Of a DNA stretch of 64,000 nt, positions 45,346 through 53,511 are shown in pieces. Each line of letters begins with the position of its first letter. The first letter of the stretch is position 1. This DNA comes from Nocardia terpenica (GTDB taxonomy: Bacteria; Actinomycetota; Actinomycetes; Mycobacteriales; Mycobacteriaceae). Location of the stretch: the NCBI RefSeq assembly GCF_013186535.1, contig NZ_JABMCZ010000005.1, positions 1,116,001 through 1,180,000 of the forward strand, given 5' to 3'. A model generated the notes under the pieces. That model did no database searches. It was not told the DNA's origin and saw nothing but the letters and a program-made list of their open reading frames with translations. The position numbers were made by a program, and so were the translations under genes.

Positions 45346-45435
45346 AGATACGAACGCCGGGAGAAAGTCATCGACGCCGTCTTCGACCTCGTCGATACCA
45401 TCATCGCCGTCCGCGACCTCATCCGTCGAGCTGGA
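45346..45435 (+). pseudogene. possible transposase C-terminal scrap
   Basis: A short frame between stops reads RYERREKVIDAVFDLVDTII then AVRDLIRRAG. This resembles the C-terminal helix of IS5-type transposases (R-x-E-x-R...A-x-x-x-L-A...). No other part of a transposase is nearby; weak assignment. Confidence 0.25.
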
Positions 45436-45469
45436 CACCCCGGCCAGCACGCCGCCGGTACAGCCCGAA

Positions 45470-45900
45470 CAAGGACGCGTTCGTGGGCTGGTCCCTCATC
45501 TGTGGAGCCAGAAGGACCTGCGGATCCATCGAGCGGGGGAACTGTTCCCCAAGATCAAGGTGATCGAAGTACGGCGCCACCCAATAGAGGTGATCAAGCA
45601 GATCGCATCCTGCGAGTTCGTCTTCTCCTCGACGCTGCACGGTCTTGCTGTCGCCGACAGCTTCCAGGTGCCTAATCAGTGGGTGATTTCCCTGTGCAGC
45701 CTCTCGGGGGATGGAAGTTCCGGGACTACTACTCGGTCTTCGACATGCCGCCACCGGACCCCCTGGTCTTCTGCGCGGAGTTTGCCAGCAGGGCGAACAC
45801 CGAACGCCTGGCTGCGCGATACCGGCCACGGGAGATCTCCTCGGTTCCCGGATCGGATGGATGCAACGATCCATCGCCGGGCGCAGCGCCAGAGCGTTGA
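45470..45900 (+). pseudogene. polysaccharide pyruvyl transferase fragment, frameshifted
   Basis: One frame reads GLVPHLWSQKDLRIHRAGEL ... IEVIKQIASCEFVFSSTLHG then LAVADSFQVPNQWV. The SSTLHG..A.A motif is the active-site region of polysaccharide pyruvyl transferases. After a -1 shift near 45700 the family sequence resumes as GWKFRDYYSVFDMPPPDPLV. The N-terminal half is absent. It is a relic of a surface-polysaccharide gene. Confidence 0.6.
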
Positions 45901-46210
45901 GATCGGGTTGAACACCAGCCCAGCCGGACCGGATCACTGTGACTCGCAGTGATGGGTGGTGGTGTTTCCGCACTGCCAGGTGGCACCAATGACGAGCGGA
46001 CGAACGAGGGCACCGAATAGGGGTAATAAAATGCGCGCGCCCAGTTTCCAACTCCTGCTTCCCCTAATATTACACGGCACAGTGTATATGTGATACACCC
46101 GGGGTTACAGATCGGCATTCACTTCCATCGACATCGTTGAACTCTTTTGCGTAAGAGACGACAATGAGATGTCCTCCCCAAAAACCCTTCCCGATAGACG
46201 AGGACAGAAT

Positions 46211-46430
46211 ATGAAGCGTATCACTTGATTTCCGGTCGCCGGGGCCGTTTGCGTACTGGGCGTTCGGGTCTCGGGTCTGCTGGTGAGCGCATCGGCTGCG
46301 CATACCCAGAACCTCACAGTGAGGTTCTGCCGTTCAATTCGGGTCTCGACATTCGGATCAGGATCGACGTATCCGCATGGCGGGACGTTTTGTCCCGGAT
46401 CAAGCCTCACGGAAACGTGGATCCGTAACA
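46211..46430 (+). pseudogene. small secreted protein with a stop at codon 6
   Basis: ATG at 46211 is followed by MKRIT, TGA (46226-46228) and then in the same frame FPVAGAVCVLGVRVSGLLVS with an ASA cleavage site and HTQNLTVRFCRSIRVSTFGS. The layout is an obvious signal peptide and mature domain, interrupted by a single nonsense codon. It precedes another secreted-protein gene at 46461. Region 45901-46210 shows nothing else. Confidence 0.55.
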
Positions 46431-46460
46431 TTCAACTAATTCTACGAGGTTTTCTACGTC

Positions 46461-47054
46461 ATGAACATTCACCACAGCGCCGCCACCACCGGCGCGATGC
46501 CCGTTCGTTTTTCTGCACGCCGGCTGCACGTTCTTGCGGCGGCCTTCCTGCTCGCGTTCGCGGGAATGGGATACGGCAGCATCGCCGACCCCACCGAAGC
46601 GCACGCCGCCACCGTCGACATGACCTGTGCGGCCGCGTTCGGGTTCACCCTCGCCCCGGGAGTCACCTTGGCTCCGCAGAACATCGACGCGCTCGGGTCG
46701 GCATTGCTGTCCAATTGCGTGCTGGGCGACGGCTCAACCAGTCCGCACGGCATCGGGTCGGTCGACCAGGCACGGGGCTCGGCGACGAACGCGACCTGCG
46801 CCAATCTCGCCATCACCGGCAAGAATGGCACCATCGACTGGGCCGACGGCACGAAGAGCAGCTTCGACTTCACCGTCGCCATCACCCCGCTGGCCGTCGA
46901 CTCGCCGATCCAGATCAGCGCCACCATCACCGATGGCCTCTTCAAAGGTGACACCATCAACGCAGTCCCGCTCATCGTCACCCTGCAAGGCAACTGCGCC
47001 ACTGGCGTCACCCAGCTCACCGCCAACGCCTCCGCGGTGACCTTCACCCACTGA
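46461..47054 (+). CDS. secreted protein of unknown function
   Basis: A 197-aa protein. A Sec signal (RRLHVLAAAFLLAFAGMGYG) ends near EAHA/ATV at about residue 50. The mature ~145 residues are Thr/Ala/Gly-rich with three cysteines and a beta-sandwich look (FTVAITPLAVDSPIQISATI, LIVTLQGNCATGVTQLT). It lacks catalytic motifs. It follows the nonsense-broken secreted gene and could be its surviving functional neighbour. Family unknown to me. Confidence 0.7.
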   Translation: MNIHHSAATTGAMPVRFSARRLHVLAAAFLLAFAGMGYGSIADPTEAHAATVDMTCAAAFGFTLAPGVTLAPQNIDALGSALLSNCVLGDGSTSPHGIGSVDQARGSATNATCANLAITGKNGTIDWADGTKSSFDFTVAITPLAVDSPIQISATITDGLFKGDTINAVPLIVTLQGNCATGVTQLTANASAVTFTH

Positions 47055-47388
47055 CCAGCGAAACCCTCCCGGCCGGGCCCAGCCGCCGCGGCCGGGAACC
47101 CCCTGTTCATGCCGCCCGATCAGTAAGAAGGCGCCGTCAGTAGTGGTACGCGCGGGTGCGGTGGTCGAGTCCGTCGGTGAGCTGCCGACATTCCGGACCG
47201 GTTACGGCCGATCGTCTTCCGACCGGTCGCCACCCGGGTAGCGGCGGTGGCTGGGAATGGAGTGGTCGACTATCCCATCGGGGCACCACCCGTCGGGTCG
47301 CCGGTGCCCTAGCGATATCGGATGCGGCTCACAGCCCGTCGGCGGGAACCTCCGATGCCCCTTCCGGCGGCTGCGGGCGTGTGGGGTG

Positions 47389-47625
47389 TCAGGGCTGGCC
47401 GATGCCGGGCACGGTTCGGTAGTCGAGGCCAGCGAGGATGGCCTGGATCGCGGCCACGTCCGCCCCGGCCCGGGCGGCGAGGTCCGCGCCGGTTCAGGGC
47501 GGAGTCCGGTGCTCGTTCCCGAGTTGAGTGATCTGATGCAGGGCGGCGGCGTCACGCAGGTCGCGGGCGACGCGCTCCATGGCGGCCGAAATGTCGGCGA
47601 AAATGTCGGCGTCAGTGGGCTGGCG
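47389..47625 (-). pseudogene. small helical protein with an in-frame TGA
   Basis: The minus strand reads DADIFADISAAMERVARDLR then DAAALHQITQLGNEHRTPP, TGA, and immediately in the same frame TGADLAARAGADVAAIQAIL and DYRTVPGIGQP stop. Both segments are amphipathic and have the codon bias of coding DNA. One nonsense codon therefore splits a protein of about 80 aa. No family recognised. Confidence 0.45.
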
Positions 47626-47935
47626 CGGTCACCGGCGCTGGAATCTTTCATCACGTGCGCGCGCATGTGGTGCGATGCCCCTCTTGACCCCGGGGACGGG
47701 GTTTGCCGGGCCGGTTCGCCGGCCCACCTCTTCACCACGCGGTCCATACCCCTGGTTTCACGATCGGAGGCGCCACCTGACGACGGGAAACACCGCCACT
47801 CACCGCTGCGAGGCACACCGAATCACCAAGTCGACCGGCCTGGGCGCGGTGCTCAACAAACGTGTCGAAACGGTTGGTGTTCAACAAGTCTGTCGGCGGC
47901 GTGCCCTCGGCGAGGTGAAAAGTCACCTAGTCGAC
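47626..47935. other. 310-bp stretch without a supported gene
   Basis: Open frames here are antisense-style and show no motif. It ends at the dispersed hairpin repeat next to the IS110 element. Confidence 0.4.
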
Positions 47936-47939
47936 GTCC

Positions 47940-48015
47940 GCTCATGCCGCGGGGCGGGCGTTGGTCGATCGTTCAGATCGGTTGGCCGACATGGTCTCCC
48001 AATGCGCGCTCATGG
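47940..48015 (+). repeat. dispersed hairpin repeat, copy B
   Basis: GCGGGCGTTGGTCGATCGTT followed by CAGATCGGTTGGCCGACATG and GTCTCCCAATGCGCGCTCAT. Stem: TTGG/CCAA and inner GAC-ATG-GTC. The IS110 coding end starts about 8 bp after the repeat, so the element abuts it. Confidence 0.6.
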
Positions 48016-48022
48016 CACCCCT

Positions 48023-49192
48023 CTATGTCAAGAGGGTGGCCGGAGACGGCGTAGTGTCGCTGGTGGCGGGTCCGGGAAGTGGCTTGTCCGAAGTGTCGAT
48101 CGCCGGGGATTGGTCGGCCGCGCTGGATGTCAGAGTCGCCCCCGTCTGCCCTTCCGGGCTCGCTTCCGAATTTCGTTGCGTGTCATGGATCATTTGTTTG
48201 TAGACCACGTCGGACAGGCGTCGTTTCAGGCTGCGCAACGCTTCCATCGGGGGTTTCCCCTCGGCGAGTTTGCGTCGGTAGTAGGCGCGGCCGGTGGTGT
48301 CGTGACGCAACTGCACGATCGCCATAATGTGCAACACCCTGTTGATGCGCCGGTTTCCTTTGCGGGACAACCGATGCCGCCGGTGGTCGCCGCTGGAGGC
48401 ATCGATGGGTGCGGTGCCGTTCCAGGAGGCGAACCGTGCGGCGCTGGCGAACCGGTGAATGTCGCCGATATCGCCGAGCAGTCGTGACGCTGCGGATGGT
48501 CCGATCCCGTGCAAGCTGGTCAGGTTGGTGCCGGTCGCGGCGAGCAACGCGGTGAGCTCCCGATCGGCGGCCTTGATCTTCTTGTCCAGCGCCGCGAGTT
48601 CGCCGATCAATTCCGACGCCAGCCGGCGCCGGGTCTTGCCGACGATGTCGCGGGGCCGCACGCTGGCGAGCAGCGCGCGGGCCTGGGTGACCGACAGGAA
48701 CTGTTTGGCGCCACCGGGAATCAGCTCCAGCAGCAGCCGATGCAGGCGGCTGACGGTACCGGTGCGGGCCGCCCCGAGTTCGTCACGGCGGTCGGCCAGC
48801 ATCCGCAACGCCACCACGTGATCATCGGGCCGCACCTGCGCCAAGCCCTGCGCATGCAGCGCCGCGATCGCTATCGAGTGCGCATCGGTGGCGTCGGTCT
48901 TGCGGCCCTGCCCGGTGGACAACAGCCGTACTCGCGCCGACAGCTTGGGTGGCACGTCGACCACGGATTCCCCGTCGGCGACCAGCCTTTGGGCCAGGTG
49001 CTTGCCGATCCCGTGGCAGCCCTCCACCGCCCACACCCGCTCCCGGTGCCGGCGCCCGTAGGCGAGCATGTCCCGATACCCCGCGGTGTCGGTGGCGAAT
49101 CGGCCCTGGCCGACCACCGATTCCGTGCGATCGAGTACCTCGATCGTCGCCGTCCGCTTGTGTGGATCCATACCGATCACGACCGATGTCAA
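48023..49192 (-). CDS. IS110-family transposase
   Basis: About 389 aa from a TTG at 49192 (LTSVVIGMDPHKRTATIEVL), the usual family start; the longer frame to 49306 runs into the noncoding end. The RuvC-like DEDD set is present: Asp in GMDPHKR, Glu in AVEGCHGIG and two Asp in KTDATDAHSIA. The C-terminal Tnp domain has SLHGIGPSAASRLLGDIGD and a serine-containing TAPIDASSG. Intact, so the element may be active. IS110 enzymes work with a bridge RNA. Confidence 0.85.
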   Translation of the reverse strand: MTSVVIGMDPHKRTATIEVLDRTESVVGQGRFATDTAGYRDMLAYGRRHRERVWAVEGCHGIGKHLAQRLVADGESVVDVPPKLSARVRLLSTGQGRKTDATDAHSIAIAALHAQGLAQVRPDDHVVALRMLADRRDELGAARTGTVSRLHRLLLELIPGGAKQFLSVTQARALLASVRPRDIVGKTRRRLASELIGELAALDKKIKAADRELTALLAATGTNLTSLHGIGPSAASRLLGDIGDIHRFASAARFASWNGTAPIDASSGDHRRHRLSRKGNRRINRVLHIMAIVQLRHDTTGRAYYRRKLAEGKPPMEALRSLKRRLSDVVYKQMIHDTQRNSEASPEGQTGATLTSSAADQSPAIDTSDKPLPGPATSDTTPSPATLLT

Positions 49193-49429
49193 GGCTGTGT
49201 CCTCCTCCGCCGACCAACGACAGTGCAGCGAGGAGGGCAACGCTCCTTCGAGCTGGGCAGACCCCTCTCGAGCCACTACCTCGCCCGGTATCCGGCGAGG
49301 ACGCACGCCAAAAGAGAGTCACACCCGCTGGTGGACAGCCGAATTGAGAGCGTCCCGCCGAATACCTCGACCGAGCCTGGCCGGGCATCGGCCGTGACAC
49401 AAGTTTCTAAGGAGCCGAATTGTGTGTCT
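49193..49429 (-). ncRNA. candidate IS110 bridge-RNA region
   Basis: This 237-bp noncoding stretch lies directly upstream of the IS110 start, where IS110-group elements encode bridge RNA. It contains self-complementary segments, for instance GCGAGGAG with CTCCTTCG around a GGCAACG loop (about 49230-49256). Exact ends and the target- and donor-binding loops cannot be defined by eye. Confidence 0.4.
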
Positions 49430-50446
49430 TTAATGCGTCCGATTATCTGTGCCCCGGCAGTTGGTTGGTGGTGTGGTCAGGGTGTGGGCGGTGTCGAGGA
49501 GGAATCGGCCGAGTTGTTCGAGATGCGGTGCGAGGTCGGGGGTTCCGGTGACGGTGGCGTCGGGGGCGAGGCCGAGGAGTTGGGCGGCGATGTCGCGGGG
49601 GTTGTCGGAGGCGAGGTCGAGGGTGCTGGTGTGGTCGTCGATGGCGTGGACGCGTTCGGGGAGGGCGTAGGCGCGGGCGGTGGCGGTGGCGGCGTCGATC
49701 GGGGCGGTGACCCGGAGCCGGTAGCGGGTGGGCGCGGCGGCCAGCCGGGCGGCGACGTAGGCCGCTGGGTCGGGGGTGGGCAGTTCGCGGGCGGTGGTGC
49801 GGTGTCCGGTGGCGGTGGGGTCGGTGATGCGGTCGGCGCGGTAGATCCGCCAGTCGGTGTGGTGGGTGTCGTAGCCGAGTAGGTACCAGTGGTCGGTGAC
49901 GAACACCAGGGTGTGGGGTTCGGTGCGTCGCCGATCGATGCTGCCGTGGCGGGTGCGGTAGTCGAAGCTGATGATTTCGTGGTCGCGGCAGGCGGCGGCG
50001 AGGGTGGCCAGCACGGCGGGATCGGTGCGAGGGCCGGGAGTCCAGGGCAGCGGCCCCATCGGGGCGGTCGCGGCGTTCACGGCGGTGACGCGGTGCCGTA
50101 GCCGGGCAGGCAGGACGTGCTCGAGTTTGGCGAGCGCTTGCCCGGCGGTGTCCTGTAGGCCGGTGATGCCGCTGGAGGCGGTGCGCAGGGCGAGGGCGAC
50201 GGCGACGGCTTCGTCGTCGTCGAGGAGCAGCGGGGGCAGGTCGGTACCGGAGGTGAGCCGGTAGCCACCGGCGGGTCCGGTGGTGGCGTCGACGGGGTAG
50301 CCCATCTCGCGCAGCCGATCGATGTCGCGGCGGACCGTGCGTAGGGTGACTCCGAGGCGTTCGGCCAGCTCGTGCCCGGCCCAGCAGCGCCGGGTTTGCA
50401 GCAGCGACAGCAGTCGCAGCATCCGCGCGGGCAGGTCGTGGGTCAT
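49430..50446 (-). CDS. YafY-like WYL-domain transcriptional regulator
   Basis: 338 aa. The DeoR-type HTH at the N terminus reads AGHELAERLGVTLRTVRRDI DRLRE, with the wing GYPVDATTGPAGGYRL. A WYL domain follows (HTLVFVTDHWYLLGYDTHHT, RIYRADRI). ATG 50446 and 50452 are both possible. It is divergent from the TfoX/VOC pair at 50546 and probably controls it. Inducer unknown; WYL domains sense nucleic acids or small ligands. Confidence 0.85.
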   Translation of the reverse strand: MTHDLPARMLRLLSLLQTRRCWAGHELAERLGVTLRTVRRDIDRLREMGYPVDATTGPAGGYRLTSGTDLPPLLLDDDEAVAVALALRTASSGITGLQDTAGQALAKLEHVLPARLRHRVTAVNAATAPMGPLPWTPGPRTDPAVLATLAAACRDHEIISFDYRTRHGSIDRRRTEPHTLVFVTDHWYLLGYDTHHTDWRIYRADRITDPTATGHRTTARELPTPDPAAYVAARLAAAPTRYRLRVTAPIDAATATARAYALPERVHAIDDHTSTLDLASDNPRDIAAQLLGLAPDATVTGTPDLAPHLEQLGRFLLDTAHTLTTPPTNCRGTDNRTH

Positions 50447-50545
50447 TTTCACAGAGTGCCAGGCATTGGTGACAAGTTCTGTCCTGAACGGCTTCTACCG
50501 TCGGTTTCGGTCCCATTCGATCGGCATCCAGAAAGCGAGGGCGAC

Positions 50546-50899
50546 ATGGCATACGACGAGGTACTCGCCGACCGCATCACCGAACGGCTGGCCCCGCGCG
50601 GGGTGACCGCGAAGAAAATGTTCGCGGGCCTGACGTTCCTGTGGCAGGACAACGCGATGGCCAATCTCTACGACGAGGGCCTGATGGTGCGCGTGGGCCC
50701 GGACCGCATGACCGACGCGCTCGCACGGCCCGGTGCGAAGCCGGTGATCATGCGCGGCACACCGCAGAACGGCTGGGTGCTGCTGGATGAGGAAATCCTC
50801 GACGACGACGTCCTGGACTACTGGCTGGAATGGGCCTTCGACGTCACCTGCGACCTGCCGCCGAAGAAGCCCAGGACCAAGGGCACCAAGACGAAATAG
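50546..50899 (+). CDS. TfoX N-terminal-domain protein
   Basis: A 117-aa stand-alone TfoX/Sxy N domain: LADRITERLAPRGVTAKKMF, GLTFLWQDNAMANLYDEGLM and VRVGPDRMTDALARPGAKPV. In gamma-proteobacteria the domain belongs to a competence regulator. Short actinobacterial versions have no proven role. A Lys-rich tail (KKPRTKGTKTK) may aid nucleic-acid contact. It starts 100 bp from the divergent WYL gene and is followed after 37 bp by a VOC gene. Confidence 0.8.
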   Translation: MAYDEVLADRITERLAPRGVTAKKMFAGLTFLWQDNAMANLYDEGLMVRVGPDRMTDALARPGAKPVIMRGTPQNGWVLLDEEILDDDVLDYWLEWAFDVTCDLPPKKPRTKGTKTK

Positions 50900-50936
50900 A
50901 CCACAGCACAGGCATATTCACGACGGGAAACCACCC

Positions 50937-51347
50937 ATGATCACAGCAATCAACACCGCCACCGCCTGGGTACTCGACCAGGACTCGGCCAAGAAGTTCT
51001 TCACCGACACCCTCGGCCTCGAGGTCCGCGCCGACATCACCATGGGTCCGGGCATGCGCTGGCTCACCGTCGGCGCCCCGAACCAGCCCGACACCCAACT
51101 CACCCTGATGGTGCCCGGACCACCATCACTGGACCCCGAATCCGCCGAACAACTCACCACGTTGATCGCCAAGGGCGTCCTGATCGGCTGCACCTTCACC
51201 GTCACCGACTGCCACACCACCTACAAAGAACTCACCACCCGCGGCGTCACCTTCCTCCACGAGCCGCAACCGCGGCCATGGGGCCTGTCGGCCACCTTCC
51301 GCGACGACTCCGGCAGCTGGTACGAAATCCTGCAACCCACCCGATAA
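50937..51347 (+). CDS. VOC-family protein
   Basis: A 136-aa glyoxalase/bleomycin-resistance fold from ATG 50937. Motifs: AWVLDQDSAKKFFTDTLGLE (first module), LTLMVPGPPSLDP, and GLSATFRDDSGSWYEILQPT (second module with a metal-site Glu). It resembles small VOC proteins that follow WYL/TfoX genes in actinobacteria. Substrate unknown. The repeat copy C lies 75 bp downstream. Confidence 0.8.
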   Translation: MITAINTATAWVLDQDSAKKFFTDTLGLEVRADITMGPGMRWLTVGAPNQPDTQLTLMVPGPPSLDPESAEQLTTLIAKGVLIGCTFTVTDCHTTYKELTTRGVTFLHEPQPRPWGLSATFRDDSGSWYEILQPTR

Positions 51348-51423
51348 ACCCACCGGCGGAACAGAATTCGGCCCGGACACGAACTCTCACCCTCCGGGCC
51401 GAATACGCCTCACGAACGCTCCA

Positions 51424-51536
51424 TAATGCCACATATCGCTCGCTGGTCAGTCGTCCAGACTAGTTGGGCGCCATGGCGTTTCCAACGCATCCACGTGTCG
51501 ATGGGTGGGCGCCGGTCGTGTGCTTCGGTCGGTGAG
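51424..51536 (+). repeat. dispersed hairpin repeat, copy C
   Basis: CGCTGGTCAGTCGTCCAGAC then TAGTTGGGCGCCATGGCGTT and TCCAACGCATCCACGTGTCG, followed by the block shared with copy E. Stem: GTTGG/CCAAC around CGCCATGGCG, itself a perfect 10-bp palindrome. Confidence 0.6.
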
Positions 51537-51562
51537 TGGGGGCGAGGGTGGTGGGTGGTCGG

Positions 51563-51772
51563 TCAGTCTTGTTGGGTGAGTTGGTCTTGGAGGGTGATGA
51601 TGCGGCAGGCGGCTTCCAGGGGTGTGCCGCGGTCGACGAGTTCACGGGCGTGCGGCGATGCACAGTTGGTAGCGCGAGAAGCGACGGTGTCCACCGGTGG
51701 AGCGTTGCGGGGTGATCAGTTCGGCCTCGTCGAGGCGGCGCAGGAATGCCTGTGTGGTCGGGTTCAGGGTCA
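51563..51772 (-). pseudogene. MerR-type HTH fragment, frameshifted
   Basis: The minus strand reads NPTTQAFLRRLDEAELITPQ RSTGGHRRFSRYQL, the recognition helix and wing of MerR-like regulators (STGGHRRFSRYQL). It then hits a stop after CIAARP. In another register RELVDRGTPLEAACRIITLQ DQLTQQD continues to the stop at 51563. A 2-nt deletion in a CGCGCC run explains it. The N terminus is replaced by the end of the ArsR gene. Confidence 0.55.
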
Positions 51773-52090
51773 GGTCCGTGTCGTGGTCCGCAGTGCGGTC
51801 AACACCGAATCGAGCAGTCCGGGAAACCGGTCGTTCAGGTCGTCGCGGCGCAATCGGACCAGGCGGGACCGGCCATCCGCGGTGGTTCTGGTGAGTCCGG
51901 CCTCGCGGAGAACGCGATAGTGGTGCGACAGTGTCGACTTGTGCAGCTCGATACCGTTGCCGATGACGGTGCAGTTCTCATCGCCTTCGGCGAGCCGGGC
52001 CACGATCTCCAGCCGCGCCGGGTCCGACAGCGCGTGCATGAGCTGGGTCAGCCGGATGTCCTCGGTCGCGGGATGCGGTAGCTCACGCAT
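51770..52090 (-). CDS. ArsR-family transcriptional regulator
   Basis: A 106-aa winged-helix repressor from ATG 52090 (MRELPHPATEDIRLTQLMHA). Core motifs: LMHALSDPARLEIVARLAEG and ELHKSTLSHHYRVLREAGLT. A single Cys (NCTVIG) is not a standard metal site, so it may sense redox state or an organic ligand. The longer frame to 52240 crosses the promoter and was rejected. It is divergent from the broken MFS gene. Confidence 0.8.
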   Translation of the reverse strand: MRELPHPATEDIRLTQLMHALSDPARLEIVARLAEGDENCTVIGNGIELHKSTLSHHYRVLREAGLTRTTADGRSRLVRLRRDDLNDRFPGLLDSVLTALRTTTRT

Positions 52091-52140
52091 CAGGTCACCT
52101 GCGCCTTCACAGTGAGCCAGCCTAGCGCAACGTTTGACTA

Positions 52141-52156
52141 TTGGACAATCATCCAA
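52141..52156. promoter_or_regulatory. dyad between the ArsR and MFS genes
   Basis: TTGGACAATCATCCAA has inverted arms TTGGA/TCCAA. ACTATTGG and CCAATGATAGT on either side extend the symmetry. Probable operator of the ArsR protein. Confidence 0.5.
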
Positions 52157-52203
52157 CCAATGATAGTTTGACGGTTCCCCAACCATCGTAGGGAAGGTTG
52201 ATT

Positions 52204-53379
52204 GTGTACAAGCGGCTATTTCCCTTGGCGCTGGCGACATTCGCCGTCGGCGTCGACGGTTTCGTCATCGCGGGTCTGCTGCCCGCCATCGCCGAGGACC
52301 TGGGTACCACCACTCCCGCTGCGGGACAGCTCGTTACCGTCTTCGCCGTGACCTTCGCGGTGGCCTCCCCCGTCCTCGGCGCGGCCACGAGCGGACTGAA
52401 CCGGCGCACGGCCCTGATCCTGGCGCTGAGCATCTTCGTGGTCGGAAACGCTGCCACCGCACTGGGAACCGGCTACGGCGCGGTCATGGCCGCCCGAATC
52501 GTCACCGCCGCCGGAGCCGGGATCATCACCTCGGCGGCGTCCAGCACCGCCGCCGCCGTCGCACCGCCGCAACGTCGCGGCGCGGCCCTTGCCTTCGTAA
52601 TGGGCGGGCTGACCACGGCCACCGCGCTGGGCCTGCCACTCGGCACACTGATCGGCGGCACCGACTAGCATCTGACGCTATGGGCGGTCGCCGCACTCGG
52701 GCTCATCGCCTGCCTCGGCATCGCGTTCGGCATGCCCAAGGTTTCCCTCCCGACGGCCACGCTCGGGCAGCGGCTCGCTCCACTGAAGCAGCCATGGGTT
52801 CTCGGTGTCCTGAGCGTCACCGTGCTGGCACTGGCCGGAACCTATGTTCTCTACGTGTACATCGGGGCAGCGTTCAACGACGTGACCCACGGATCCGTAC
52901 CGACACTGACCGGCATCCTGTTCGCGTGGGGCGTCGGCACATTGATCGGAACCATCCTCGCCGGGCGGCTCACCGACCGTTACATTCCCGAGCGCGTCCT
53001 GCTGATCGGCCTCGCCGCGACGGTGGTCGTGCTGGCCGTCGGCCCCTGGGCAACAGCCAACCTGGCAACCACCATCGTGTGGGCCGCGGTCTGGGGCATC
53101 TGCGTGGGAGTACCTCTCATCCCGCAACAACACCGTCTCGTCGCGCACGCCCCGGCCGCGTCACCGATCCTGCTCGCCCTCAACTCGGCGTCGGTCTACG
53201 CCGGGGTCGCGATCGGCGGCGCGCTCGGCGGGCTCGCCCAAACCTGGATCGCCCCCACCCGCCTCGCACTGCCCGCCGCCGGCCTCACCACCGTGGCACT
53301 CACCCTCACCCTGATCACCACTCGCCGACCCACGGCAAAGACCACTCCCACGCGAGAGCCGACCACAACGAAGGCGTGA
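52204..53379 (+). pseudogene. MFS drug-efflux transporter interrupted by an amber codon
   Basis: From GTG 52204 the sequence is a DHA1-type MFS pump: LALATFAVGVDGFVIAGLLP (TM1), NRRTALILALSIFVVGNAAT, and so on. At 52666-52668 a TAG follows IGGTD, and the same frame then continues HLTLWAVAALGLIACLGIAF through the remaining helices to 53379 (about 391 codons in all). The expected residue is Trp (IGGTDWHLTLW), so TGG to TAG is likely. Only six helices would be made. It is regulated by the divergent ArsR. Confidence 0.75.
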
Positions 53380-53511
53380 GTCCGCGAAAAGGCAATGACG
53401 ACAGGCGCTCTGGGCGTCCGCCGTGATCCGCTGGCGGCCGTACTCCTCTGCCGTACGGTCGCCGCCTGGCCCTCGCAGACGGTGAAGCTGCCAGGCGTGG
53501 CCTGCGCTCGC

